DNA of 9,243 bases from Victivallales bacterium (GTDB lineage Bacteria > Verrucomicrobiota > Lentisphaeria > Victivallales > Victivallaceae): positions 1 to 9,243 of the forward strand of contig JAHOYW010000123.1 of the NCBI GenBank assembly GCA_019038735.1. Reading direction: 5' to 3'. The notes under the pieces are model-generated. The model worked only from the letters and a program-made list of their open reading frames with translations, was not told the DNA's origin and did not search any database. The stretch's first letter is position 1, and every line of letters starts with the position of its first letter. Below are positions 1 to 6,364 of this stretch, one piece after another. The translations under genes and the position numbers were made by a program.

Positions 1-38
1 TTATTTAAAATGGACTTTTGGCGATTGCAACATATGCA

Positions 39-560
39 TCAGTCTTTTTTTGCGGCGATAATTTCTTCCTGTATTTCTTTGTCTATAGCATTGCCTAGAG
101 CGTTGAGTTTTGGCATGATAGTGCTATACATTTTCTGGAATACTTCCATTACTTTTTGTTGCATTTGAGGCTCTTTCAGTGTGAACTTTTTACCAATAGG
201 ACTTTGGAAAAACTTAATCAGTCCTTTTAATTCTTCAATGGTATAAGTTTCACTATATATTTTTTTAAGTTCAGGTTCAATCTTTTCCCATGAAAATGTT
301 TTTTTTAGCAAATCCACCATTTCTTGTTGATATTTGATGATTAATGTCTGATTCTTGGTATGTGTTGTAAGATGCTTTTTCATCGCAGCTTCCAGTCGTT
401 TTTTCCAAGCAAATGTTTGATCCAATATTTTACCGATTTTCCTGACTTCAAGAAGTTTGGCGGCAAGTCTACTACGCTCAACCATGCTTTCATCAGCGGC
501 GTTAATTGTAAAAATACCTGTCATTAAAACTGCAAGACTAAGAACGATTAATTTCCTCAT
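39..560 (-). CDS. Exported DUF2059-domain protein
   Basis: A 173-residue protein of the DUF2059 family, whose members are secreted or periplasmic and have no firmly known reaction. From the chosen start, residues 1-21 form a typical Sec signal peptide (MRK, then a hydrophobic stretch, ending TINA-A), so cleavage near residue 21 or 22 is likely. The mature part is mostly helical and rich in Lys and Glu. The family signature is at about 103-124: an S-E-x-Y-T-x-E-E-L-K segment followed by FFQSPIGKK. The frame stays open up to an ATG at 617 that would overlap the prmA stop as ATGA. That extension has no ribosome site, puts charged residues ahead of the signal peptide, and is less likely. AAGGAG at 567-572 sits 6 bases before the ATG at 560 and 3 bases before the ATG at 563. 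The gene lies 53 bases downstream of prmA and is probably co-transcribed with it. The family assignment is fairly sure; the function is unknown. Confidence 0.8.
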   Translation of the reverse strand: MRKLIVLSLAVLMTGIFTINAADESMVERSRLAAKLLEVRKIGKILDQTFAWKKRLEAAMKKHLTTHTKNQTLIIKYQQEMVDLLKKTFSWEKIEPELKKIYSETYTIEELKGLIKFFQSPIGKKFTLKEPQMQQKVMEVFQKMYSTIMPKLNALGNAIDKEIQEEIIAAKKD

Positions 561-566
561 CATTTT

Positions 567-572
567 CTCCTT
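567..572 (-). promoter_or_regulatory. Shine-Dalgarno site deciding the DUF2059 gene start
   Basis: On the minus strand this reads AAGGAG, with 6 bases to the ATG at 560 and 3 to the ATG at 563. It is the only good ribosome site for this frame. It supports a start just before the signal peptide rather than at the ATG overlapping the prmA stop at 617. Confidence 0.7.
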
Positions 573-613
573 TTTTGTTTTGTTAAAAATTAAAAACTTA
601 TAAAACATAACAT

Positions 614-1501
614 TCATTTTTTTACAAACAAGCCGCTAGTCCATTCTTTTTCTGCAAAACTGTCGATTTGTTCTATTCCTGCTTTGCTGAAATGCTGAAC
701 AGTATTTTCAAAATCACTGGTCAAGATACCAGCTAGAATCAGTTTCCCACCGGGCTTGACGAATGATACTATTCTGTCCCGGTTTTCACGTAGAATATGC
801 GCCAATATGTTAGCGGCAACTAAATCATAATTTTGTCGCGGAGCGGTAAATTTGGCGACATCAGCGACTTGCAGAGAAATGTTTCCAGCTTCAATTCTGT
901 TTATTTCGATATTCTCCCCGGCTATCATTATTGAATCAGCATCAATATCAAAAGCATCGATTTGCTTACAACCAAGCTTGGCGGCGGCGATTGATAAAAT
1001 TCCCGACCCACAGCCCGCGTCGAGAAAAGTTTTTATGTTTTTGTCTTCAATTAATTTGTCAATCATTTTCAAACAATAAGCCGTTGTCGCGTGCTGACCT
1101 GTTCCAAAACTCATGCCGGGATCTATCTCGACAATTTTCTGATTAGCTTTCGGTGAATACTCCAGCCAGCTTGGTTTGATGACCAAACGTTCTGAAATAT
1201 GCAGGATATGAAAATATTTTTTCCAGACTTCCGACCAATCCTCGCGCTTAATCGAAAATAATTCAATATTTTCGATTTCAATACCAAATTCTTTCCATTC
1301 CGGCAAAAAAGTTTCAACTTTAGCTTTCGCCGCCGCCGCGTCAGCTTTCTCGGCAAAATAAAGCGTATGGAAAGCGTGATGATTTTCCCAATCTTCCCAG
1401 GAACTAAAATCATATTCTAATGCGCTTAAAAATTCCGTCAGCAAATCTGGATTGTCAGATTCATCTTTCAATTTACAGCAAAAAAGTGTGTCATTATCCA
1501 T
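614..1501 (-). CDS. prmA: Ribosomal protein L11 methyltransferase
   Basis: A 295-residue cytoplasmic SAM-dependent methyltransferase, the usual length for PrmA, which methylates lysines and the N-terminus of ribosomal protein L11. The N-terminal third (about 1-100) is the substrate-recognition part, diverged but the right size. The family hallmark EIDPGMSFGTGQHATT is at 125-140. The SAM-binding motif I, DAGCGSGILS, is at 161-170, an acidic DIDADS follows at 185-190, and the NILAHIL motif (with the N residue that faces the methylated amine) is at 231-237. All key motifs are intact. The start at 1501 is the first ATG, with a weak AGG about 7 bases upstream. The gene is transcribed divergently from guaA across an AT-rich 104-base gap and is followed by the DUF2059 gene. 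Identity is sure; the exact start is slightly less so. Confidence 0.96.
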   Translation of the reverse strand: MDNDTLFCCKLKDESDNPDLLTEFLSALEYDFSSWEDWENHHAFHTLYFAEKADAAAAKAKVETFLPEWKEFGIEIENIELFSIKREDWSEVWKKYFHILHISERLVIKPSWLEYSPKANQKIVEIDPGMSFGTGQHATTAYCLKMIDKLIEDKNIKTFLDAGCGSGILSIAAAKLGCKQIDAFDIDADSIMIAGENIEINRIEAGNISLQVADVAKFTAPRQNYDLVAANILAHILRENRDRIVSFVKPGGKLILAGILTSDFENTVQHFSKAGIEQIDSFAEKEWTSGLFVKK

Positions 1502-1605
1502 AAAAATGCCTATTTGTCATTATATCTTGTAAAAATTACTATCCAGCTATTTAAAAATCATTAATTTAAACTATTATACAATGATGGAAATACAATTAAA
1601 ATAAT
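1502..1605. promoter_or_regulatory. Divergent prmA/guaA intergenic region with candidate promoters
   Basis: This AT-rich gap must hold the start signals for both divergent genes. On the minus strand a perfect TATAAT lies at 1519-1524, so a transcript would start near 1512 with a very short leader before prmA; the -35 region is poor. A second minus-strand TATAAT overlaps 1573-1578. On the plus strand TATTAT at 1572-1577 could be the -10 for guaA, again with no convincing -35. I see no purine riboswitch or operator-like palindrome. The boxes are sequence matches only and such matches are frequent in AT-rich DNA. Confidence 0.35.
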
Positions 1606-3171
1606 ATGGAAATATCAAACATGTCTGAAAAAACCGAAACAATCATAGTCTTAGATTTTGGATCACAGTACAGTCAGCTGATTGCCAGACGTATTCGTGA
1701 ATGCAATGTTTACAGTAAAATTCTTCCTTTTCACTCTTCCGCGGAAGTGATCAAAGCGGAACAGGCGCAAGGGATTATTCTCAGCGGTGGACCTAACAGC
1801 GTTTATCAGGACAATGCGCCGAAATGCGATCCTGAAATATTTAATTTAGGTATTCCGGTTCTGGGCATTTGCTATGGTTTACAGATTTTGATTCACACTT
1901 TAGGCGGAAAGGTCATTCCCGGGAAAGCCCGTGAATACGGCAAAGCTATGATGAAAATCAAGGACAGTAGCGATTTATTTGAAGGTCTTGAGGGTGAACT
2001 CCAAGTATGGATGTCTCACGGCGACAAAGTCAGCAAAACTCCTCCCGGCGATTTCGAAGTATTGGCAAGCACTTCCAACACTGAATATTGTGCGGTCAAA
2101 ATCAATAACAGCAATATTTACGGTATCCAGTTTCACCCCGAAGTCGTGCATACTCCACAAGGCAGTCAGATTGTCAAAAATTTCTGTCATAATATTTGCA
2201 AGTGTGTCGGCAACTGGAACATTGCTTCATTTATCGAACGAATGGTCGCGGAAATTCGCGAGACCGTCGGCGATAAACGCGTTATCCTCGGCTTGAGTGG
2301 CGGTGTTGATTCTTCGGTCGCCTCGGCATTGATTTATAAAGCCATCGGCAAACAATTAACGAATATCTTTGTCAACAACGGACTCCTCCGCAAAAATGAG
2401 GCGGATCGCGTAAGAAAACTTTTTGGCGATAATTTCCAGATGGAATTAGTTTACGTTGACGCGACCGAACAGTTTATGACTAAACTTGCCGGTGTTTCCG
2501 ACCCTGAAACCAAACGCAAAATTATCGGACATGAATTTGTCGAAGTCTTTGATAGAGCCTCAGACAATATTGAAGATGCTGAATTCCTAGCGCAGGGAAC
2601 GACTTATCCTGACGTTATCGAAAGCGTTCCGATTGACGGCAACCCGGCGGCAATGATTAAAAGTCACCACAATGTCGGCGGCTTACCTGATGATATGGAA
2701 TTAAAATTGCTCGAACCGCTCGCCCGCCTTTTCAAAGATGAAGTGCGCGAAGTCGGACGCCAGCTCGGGCTGCCCAAAGATGTGGTAATGCGTCAGCCTT
2801 TCCCGGGTCCGGGATTAGCTGTCCGCCACATCGGCGCGGTAACTACTGAAAACCTTGATATTTTGCGCGATGCTGACGAAATCATCGTTGACGAAATCAA
2901 AAAAGCCGGGCTTTACTATGAAATATGGCAAACATTCGGCGTATTTCTCCCAGTTAAAACTGTTGGCGTCATGGGTGACGAGCGCACTTACGACAATGTT
3001 ATCGCCCTGCGTGCCGTGGAAAGTTCCGACGGCATGACCGCGGACTGGGTCAAACTGCCTTATGAAGTACTTGAAAGCATTTCAAACCGCATCATAAATG
3101 AAGTTCGCGGTGTCAATCGCGTTGTTTATGATATTACATCCAAACCCCCAGGCACTATTGAATGGGAATAA
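1606..3171 (+). CDS. guaA: GMP synthase, glutamine-hydrolysing
   Basis: A 521-residue enzyme that converts XMP, ATP and glutamine to GMP, the last step of guanine nucleotide synthesis. The class I glutamine amidotransferase domain occupies about 12-200: GSQYSQLIARRIRE starts at 19, the nucleophile is Cys89 in GICYGLQ, and the other catalytic residues are His177 and Glu179 in FHPEV. The ATP-pyrophosphatase domain follows, with its PP-loop SGGVDSS at 231-237. The C-terminal dimerisation and XMP-binding domain has the RQPFPGPGLAVR, GVMGDERTYDN and ITSKPPGTIEWE signatures, so the protein is complete and intact. Two starts are possible: ATG 1606 and ATG 1621. The latter gives MSEKTETIIVLDFGS, closer to the usual family N-terminus. 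Neither has a strong ribosome site; GGA at 1608-1610 could serve the second. The orphan lipoprotein gene starts 17 bases after the stop. Confidence 0.97.
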   Translation: MEISNMSEKTETIIVLDFGSQYSQLIARRIRECNVYSKILPFHSSAEVIKAEQAQGIILSGGPNSVYQDNAPKCDPEIFNLGIPVLGICYGLQILIHTLGGKVIPGKAREYGKAMMKIKDSSDLFEGLEGELQVWMSHGDKVSKTPPGDFEVLASTSNTEYCAVKINNSNIYGIQFHPEVVHTPQGSQIVKNFCHNICKCVGNWNIASFIERMVAEIRETVGDKRVILGLSGGVDSSVASALIYKAIGKQLTNIFVNNGLLRKNEADRVRKLFGDNFQMELVYVDATEQFMTKLAGVSDPETKRKIIGHEFVEVFDRASDNIEDAEFLAQGTTYPDVIESVPIDGNPAAMIKSHHNVGGLPDDMELKLLEPLARLFKDEVREVGRQLGLPKDVVMRQPFPGPGLAVRHIGAVTTENLDILRDADEIIVDEIKKAGLYYEIWQTFGVFLPVKTVGVMGDERTYDNVIALRAVESSDGMTADWVKLPYEVLESISNRIINEVRGVNRVVYDITSKPPGTIEWE

Positions 3172-3174
3172 ACA

Positions 3175-3180
3175 AGAGGA
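3175..3180 (+). promoter_or_regulatory. Shine-Dalgarno site deciding the lipoprotein start
   Basis: AGAGGA lies 8 bases before the ATG at 3189. The frame also contains an ATG at 3162 inside the end of guaA, but that start has no ribosome site and would put nine mostly polar and charged residues ahead of the lipoprotein signal. Confidence 0.7.
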
Positions 3181-3188
3181 ACGAGATC

Positions 3189-3581
3189 ATGAAAAGATTT
3201 TTTACAGGCGCATCGTTATTGCTTTTAACAGTAATTCTATTTGGTTGTGAAGGTCATGTTAAAACTCTTTATTTGAAGGACAACAAAGAAATTAAAACTC
3301 CATGGTTGTCAACAACTATCCTCATCAAGAGCAATAAAAATGTATATACGGAAATTGAAACTATTGCCGAAAAATTATCTCTAAACAAGAATCCCAAACA
3401 AAAAAATGTTTATTACCTCGATAACTTTTTCATGTATGTGAACAAGAAAGGCATTCAAAAAGGTGCTCCAAACAGTGGTGTTTTATGGGAAATCGGATTG
3501 AAAGACTGGCCGGACACCAGCCGCAGCGAACTTTCTAAAAAAGTCGAAAAAGCAATAAGAGAAAAGCTCGAAAAGAAATGA
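3189..3581 (+). CDS. Small putative lipoprotein, family not recognised
   Basis: A 130-residue protein whose first 20 residues are a lipoprotein signal: MKRFF, a hydrophobic run (about 8-18) and a lipobox ending L-F-G-C with Cys20. It is therefore expected to be lipid-anchored after signal peptidase II cleavage. Asp is absent at +2 (residue 21 is Glu), so by the usual rule it may be sorted to the outer membrane; that is an inference. The mature part is about 110 residues, Lys-rich and mixed alpha/beta in appearance, with an aromatic patch (YYLDNFFMYV) and a charged C-terminal helix ending KLEKK. I recognise no domain. It follows guaA by 17 bases and could be read through from it, although a functional link is not apparent. 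It is more AT-rich than guaA and may be the left edge of the accessory region. Confidence 0.75.
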   Translation: MKRFFTGASLLLLTVILFGCEGHVKTLYLKDNKEIKTPWLSTTILIKSNKNVYTEIETIAEKLSLNKNPKQKNVYYLDNFFMYVNKKGIQKGAPNSGVLWEIGLKDWPDTSRSELSKKVEKAIREKLEKK

Positions 3582-3649
3582 CTTTTATTTGCGAATTATT
3601 CATTTAAGCATTATCGTAATGTATAAATTAAATACGGAAATAAATAGAA
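3582..3649 (+). promoter_or_regulatory. Candidate promoter for the MntA-HepT module
   Basis: This short AT-rich gap separates the lipoprotein from mntA. A TATAAA at 3622-3627 with TTCATT at 3599-3604, 17 bases apart, could be a weak sigma-70-type promoter. GGAAA at 3636-3640 is a plausible ribosome site about 9 bases before the mntA ATG. I see no terminator hairpin after the lipoprotein gene. Confidence 0.25.
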
Positions 3650-3952
3650 ATGACAAAGCGTGATTCAACTCTCAAATTAATAAAAAAAAACTTAGCTTAT
3701 CTTTCTGATGAATTTGGAATCGAAAAAATAGGTATTTTCGGGTCGGTCGCAAAAGAAATCGAGAACACAGATAGTGATATAGATATAGTGGTTAAGTTGA
3801 AAAAACCAATTGGCTTAAAATTTATTGGACTTGTTGAATATCTGGAAAAACTTTTCAATAAAAAAGTAGATGTTTTGACTCTCGAAGGAATTAAAAACAT
3901 CAAGTTCAAAGATGTCGCTGATGATATAACGAGGAGCATTATCTATGTCTAA
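3650..3952 (+). CDS. mntA: MntA-like nucleotidyltransferase antitoxin (type VII TA)
   Basis: A 100-residue minimal nucleotidyltransferase. The signature GSX10DXD is exact: Gly31-Ser32, ten residues, then Asp43-x-Asp45 within SDIDIVV. A third acidic residue, Asp74 in KKVDVLT, is where the family's third metal ligand is expected. The residues after GS are VAKE instead of the commoner xARG, a mild divergence. In characterised MntA-HepT pairs this enzyme transfers AMP groups to a tyrosine of the HepT toxin and so silences it. The next gene is a matching HepT, overlapped by 8 bases, the usual arrangement for this module. The role here is inferred from motif plus partner. Composition is more AT-rich than the neighbouring housekeeping genes, which fits an acquired cassette. 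Confidence 0.88.
   Translation: MTKRDSTLKLIKKNLAYLSDEFGIEKIGIFGSVAKEIENTDSDIDIVVKLKKPIGLKFIGLVEYLEKLFNKKVDVLTLEGIKNIKFKDVADDITRSIIYV
3931..3936 (+). promoter_or_regulatory. Strong internal ribosome-binding site for hepT
   Basis: GAGGAG lies inside the last codons of mntA, 8 bases before the hepT ATG at 3945. It fixes that start and suggests that toxin and antitoxin are translated in a coupled way. Confidence 0.7.
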
Positions 3953-4307
3953 ACGAAAAGATATTGATTTTATCCGGGACATTATGGAAAGTGCCGAAAG
4001 AATTATCTCCTATATTCACAATACAGAATATGAAGATTTTGCACACGATAATAAAACACAAGATGCCGTAATCAGAAATATTGAGATTATGGGAGAGGCT
4101 GTAAAATCATTATCCGAAACGCTAAAGAAAGATAATCCTGATATACCATGGAAAAACATTGCCGGAACTAGAGATAAGCTTATACATGACTATTTTGGTG
4201 TAAACATAGATATTGTCTGGAATATCGCGGAAGAAGAAATGCCGATAATTCTTCCAAAAATAAAAGATATTTTTCAAAACATAAAAATGAATAGCAAAGT
4301 TTTATGA
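3945..4307 (+). CDS. hepT: HepT-like HEPN ribonuclease toxin (DUF86)
   Basis: A 120-residue all-helical HEPN/DUF86 protein. The catalytic motif RX4HXY is exact: Arg76, His81 and Tyr83 in the segment TRDKLIHDYFG. In studied pairs this motif is the RNase centre, and its tyrosine is the one AMPylated by MntA. The preceding NIEIMGEAVKSLS (about 45-57) and IPWKNIAGTRDKL are typical of the family. Length is normal (110-145 residues). The gene begins within the last 8 bases of mntA and has a good internal ribosome site. Its TGA stop overlaps the ATG of a short downstream frame (ATGA). The active site looks intact, so an active toxin is expected; the physiological target and trigger cannot be read from the sequence. 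Confidence 0.9.
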   Translation: MSKRKDIDFIRDIMESAERIISYIHNTEYEDFAHDNKTQDAVIRNIEIMGEAVKSLSETLKKDNPDIPWKNIAGTRDKLIHDYFGVNIDIVWNIAEEEMPIILPKIKDIFQNIKMNSKVL

Positions 4308-4432
4308 AATACGATAAAGAAGAAAAAAAGATTTTAGAAGCATTTGAAAGTGGATATATGAAACTTTCCAAGCCATCAAAAAAAGAAATCAAGTCTATTA
4401 AAGCTACTGCACAAAGAACCCGACAGGGTTAA
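4304..4432 (+). pseudogene. Truncated CopG-like antitoxin remnant (42 codons)
   Basis: A 42-codon frame starting ATGA-overlapped with the hepT stop. Its start, MKYDKEEKKILEAFESG, and the following KKEIKSIKATAQ strongly resemble the N-terminal part of the CopG/BrnA-like antitoxin family (usually about 75-95 residues), in which this region is followed by a K-rich strand and the ribbon-helix-helix DNA-binding domain. Here that domain is missing. The last residues, about RTRQG, and the TAA stop are encoded by the first hairpin of a repeat element at 4417-4502. No continuation of the family pattern is visible beyond the repeat before rsmD. I therefore read it as a broken gene whose 3' half was lost when the repeat inserted or recombined. 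A surviving short peptide with a role in the module cannot be excluded. The family match is from memory of the pattern. Confidence 0.55.
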
Positions 4433-4502
4433 ATTTTCATAGCCGTAGGTTTTTAACCTACGGAATGCTGTATAAACAAAAACATCAACCCAGAAGTGGG
4501 TT
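4417..4502. repeat. Three-hairpin palindromic repeat element
   Basis: Three perfect small palindromes stand in a row. (a) 4417-4430: AACCC, loop GACA, GGGTT. (b) 4443-4463: CCGTAGGTT, loop TTT, AACCTACGG, a 9-bp stem. (c) 4487-4502: AACCCA, loop GAAG, TGGGTT. The outer two share the same AACCC..GGGTTAAA form, so the unit has an A-B-A' layout about 86 bases long. It resembles dispersed REP/MITE-like intergenic elements in some Gram-negative phyla, though this cannot be proven from one copy. It truncates the frame starting at 4304 and lies just upstream of rsmD. Hairpin b lacks a following T-run, so a simple terminator role is doubtful. Confidence 0.65.
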
Positions 4503-4524
4503 AAATAGAATGGAAACTTTTTAA

Positions 4525-5094
4525 TTGAATATCATTTCAGGAATAGCTCGACGTATTGAATTGACTGTACCGGCTGGTTTGGCGGTGCGACCTACTTCGG
4601 TGCGGGCTCGTAAAGCTTTGTTTGACAGTCTGGGGGATTTTGCAGGCGCGAATGTTGTTGATCTGTTTGCCGGTTGCGGAGGACTCGGACTCGAAGCCGC
4701 CAGCCGTGGCGCGGCAAAAGTTGTTCTCGTGGAAAATTCACGAGCTCATTGCAGTGCGATAGAGGAGAATGTTGAAAAAATACGCAAAGCCGGGGTTAAT
4801 TCTGAAATAATAGTAATGGCAAGTGATGCCTTAGGCGGTGTTTACCGCGTGAAGATGCCTGAGCCGGACATTATTTTTGCCGACCCTCCGTATCCGATTT
4901 CAATAGAATGCTTTGAACAGCTTATGGCTGATGAAAGATTTGTAGAATGGGCAAAAGGCTGTTATCTTATCTGGGAAATCCCCTCGGAATCGGGTGCTGT
5001 CGGAAAATTCATGGATCATCCTTTGTTGATTTCGCAAATAAAAAGATTTGGGAGCACACAATTTTTAGTAGCGGTGGTTGATGACGAGAAATAA
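4525..5094 (+). CDS. rsmD: 16S rRNA (guanine(966)-N2)-methyltransferase
   Basis: A 189-residue SAM-dependent methyltransferase, the usual RsmD size, which makes m2G966 in 16S rRNA during small-subunit assembly. Features in order: the N-terminal start MNIISGIARR matches the family's RIIxGxxRG-type opening; RPTS at 22-25 begins the RPTSxRxRxALF motif; SAM motif I is DLFAGCGGLG at 46-55; an acidic E at 70 follows; and the catalytic N2-guanine motif is DPPY at 120-123. The start is a TTG at 4525. The only nearby upstream in-frame ATG (4510) is cut off by TAA at 4522, and the TTG gives the right N-terminus; GGA at 4512-4514 is a weak ribosome site. Its neighbour in many genomes, coaD, is absent here. 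The repeat element ends 22 bases upstream. Confidence 0.92.
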   Translation: MNIISGIARRIELTVPAGLAVRPTSVRARKALFDSLGDFAGANVVDLFAGCGGLGLEAASRGAAKVVLVENSRAHCSAIEENVEKIRKAGVNSEIIVMASDALGGVYRVKMPEPDIIFADPPYPISIECFEQLMADERFVEWAKGCYLIWEIPSESGAVGKFMDHPLLISQIKRFGSTQFLVAVVDDEK

Positions 5095-5118
5095 AGTAAA
5101 ATAAATGTTGCTAGTATT

Positions 5119-5196
5119 CGGCTCAAGAGGACTTTCGCCCTCCAAGTCAATTATTGCACAACGATTCCTATTGGAGGGCGAGACTCTGTCGAGCCG
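5119..5196. repeat. Imperfect inverted repeat (REP/MITE-like palindrome)
   Basis: A 78-base imperfect palindrome. The inner arms TCGCCCTCCAA (5135-5145) and TTGGAGGGCGA (5171-5181) pair perfectly over 11 bp. The outer arms CGGCTC (5119-5124) and GAGCCG (5191-5196) also pair. The segments between them (5125-5134 and 5182-5190) match only partly, and the loop is about 25 bases. It lies between rsmD and the kinase gene and is more GC-rich than its surroundings. It happens to be open in the kinase frame, adding 38 spurious codons if the ATG at 5105 is taken as the start. It looks like a dispersed palindromic repeat; other copies would have to be found to prove it. Confidence 0.6.
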
Positions 5197-5210
5197 CAAA
5201 CTGAAAATTC

Positions 5211-5214
5211 AGGA
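5211..5214 (+). promoter_or_regulatory. Shine-Dalgarno site deciding the kinase-like start
   Basis: AGGA lies 4 bases before the ATG at 5219 and directly after the palindrome 5119-5196. It favours this ATG over the one at 5105, which has only A-rich sequence before it. Confidence 0.55.
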
Positions 5215-5218
5215 AATT

Positions 5219-6364
5219 ATGCAGAAAATAAAGATAAATAACTGGAAATGGCTGATTGAAGACTCCGCTCTACTACATGGCTGGTTTGAACGTTGGGAAG
5301 ATTTTGCGCGCAATTCAGTGGTCAAACAAAATGATGTTCGGATAGTTTTCAAGATAGAGGATCTTTTCTATGCAAAACTTGAACAGCCTGTTGGCTTCTG
5401 GCGTAAACTACGTAATTTTTTATTTCCTAAAGCCGCTAGAGAATTTGCTACAGGTCGTGCCCTTGAAGCCGCCGGAGTAGCGGTGGTAAAACATTTAGGC
5501 TGGGCAAAATGCGGCTCTTCAAATATGCTTTTGACCGAGGCTATGCCGGAGTCCTGCTCTGTTCATGAATACTGGCATAATGAAATTGTTTACGGCAACG
5601 CTCCAAAACAAAAATTTCTGGATAATTTCGCTAATTTTTTGCAAAGCTTTTTTGTTTCCGGTTTTTATCACCCTGATTTCCATATCGGTAATATTCTGTA
5701 TTCACCGACAACAGAAAGCTTTGCTTTAGTGGATGTTTACGGCATTAAGTGCCCAAAACAACTATCCGAACAGCAGATAGCTGAACACAACCGGATAGTT
5801 CTGGAATTATATCGTGGTTTGAGCGATTCTGAGGCAGTGATTTTTTTAATGAAAGTCAAGAATGATTTAACTTTAGGAAAAGCCAAAAAGTTTTGGGAAA
5901 CAGCTTTAATCGAGAAAGCTATTCAAGCTCAAAAAAACTGGACTAAGCGACAAACTCAAATAGAAAATAATTATTCTAAATTTGTCGAAGTATTAAATAT
6001 CTCCGACAATGAATTTTTAGTACGCAAAACACTTGGAATAGGACCGGTAGTAAGTTTGGATAAAATACCCAACTGCCTAACTGGCAATTATTTTGATATA
6101 ATGCGTTTAGCACCCAGTCAGGCTGAAACTTTGTGGTTGGACTCTTTCCGCCTTGAGATACTTGGCGTAGATCATTTGCGTCCTATGGTCTTTGAAAAAC
6201 CGGGCGTGCTATATTTTGAAAAAGCACCTGACGGAACCCCGAAAGCTCCTTTGGATAAGGCAGATGAATTTATCGAGCGTGCATACTGCGCGGACATAAG
6301 CGTTAACGCTGATTCTTTATTGCAGTTAGCAAATGGACGAATTGTAATCTCGAAAATAATGTAG
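5219..6364 (+). CDS. LPS-kinase-like protein (WaaP/InaA/KdkA superfamily) with C-terminal extension
   Basis: A 381-residue protein from the chosen start. Residues about 40-180 show the small-kinase fold of the lipopolysaccharide core kinases: a candidate ATP lysine Lys53 (FYAKLEQ), a candidate alpha-C glutamate Glu75 in AAREFATGRALEAAGV, the catalytic loop HPDFHIGNIL at 151-160 (Asp153, Asn158), and a metal-binding Asp172 in LVDVYGI. The family phosphorylates heptose or Kdo of lipid A-core in the cytoplasm; the substrate here is inferred only. The kinase part is followed by helices and about 120 residues (about 260-381) that I do not recognise, making it longer than typical WaaP/KdkA proteins (about 230-290). 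No heptosyltransferase or lipid A gene is adjacent. The frame extends upstream to an ATG at 5105, but that stretch is a palindromic repeat. The stop lies inside the hairpin shared with xseA. Confidence 0.72.
   Translation: MQKIKINNWKWLIEDSALLHGWFERWEDFARNSVVKQNDVRIVFKIEDLFYAKLEQPVGFWRKLRNFLFPKAAREFATGRALEAAGVAVVKHLGWAKCGSSNMLLTEAMPESCSVHEYWHNEIVYGNAPKQKFLDNFANFLQSFFVSGFYHPDFHIGNILYSPTTESFALVDVYGIKCPKQLSEQQIAEHNRIVLELYRGLSDSEAVIFLMKVKNDLTLGKAKKFWETALIEKAIQAQKNWTKRQTQIENNYSKFVEVLNISDNEFLVRKTLGIGPVVSLDKIPNCLTGNYFDIMRLAPSQAETLWLDSFRLEILGVDHLRPMVFEKPGVLYFEKAPDGTPKAPLDKADEFIERAYCADISVNADSLLQLANGRIVISKIM

Noticed and set aside
1502..1605. Possible purine riboswitch upstream of guaA
   Set aside because: The 104-base gap is AT-rich and lacks the conserved purine-aptamer core and paired arms.
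1979..2296. 105-codon plus-strand open frame inside guaA
   Set aside because: Out of frame with the intact and highly conserved guaA; no independent signals.
3697..3939. 80-codon minus-strand frame opposite mntA
   Set aside because: mntA on the other strand has exact catalytic motifs; the antisense frame has none.
4180..4392. 70-codon minus-strand frame opposite hepT and the antitoxin remnant
   Set aside because: Antisense shadow; no ribosome site or known family noticed.
4417..4502. CRISPR array, suggested by repeated AACCC..GGGTT units
   Set aside because: Only two similar short palindromes around a different one, no constant repeat length or spacers, and no cas genes in the window.
5105..5218. 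N-terminal extension of the kinase-like protein
   Set aside because: The sequence is an inverted repeat with no good ribosome site before its ATG; the ATG at 5219 has a better site.
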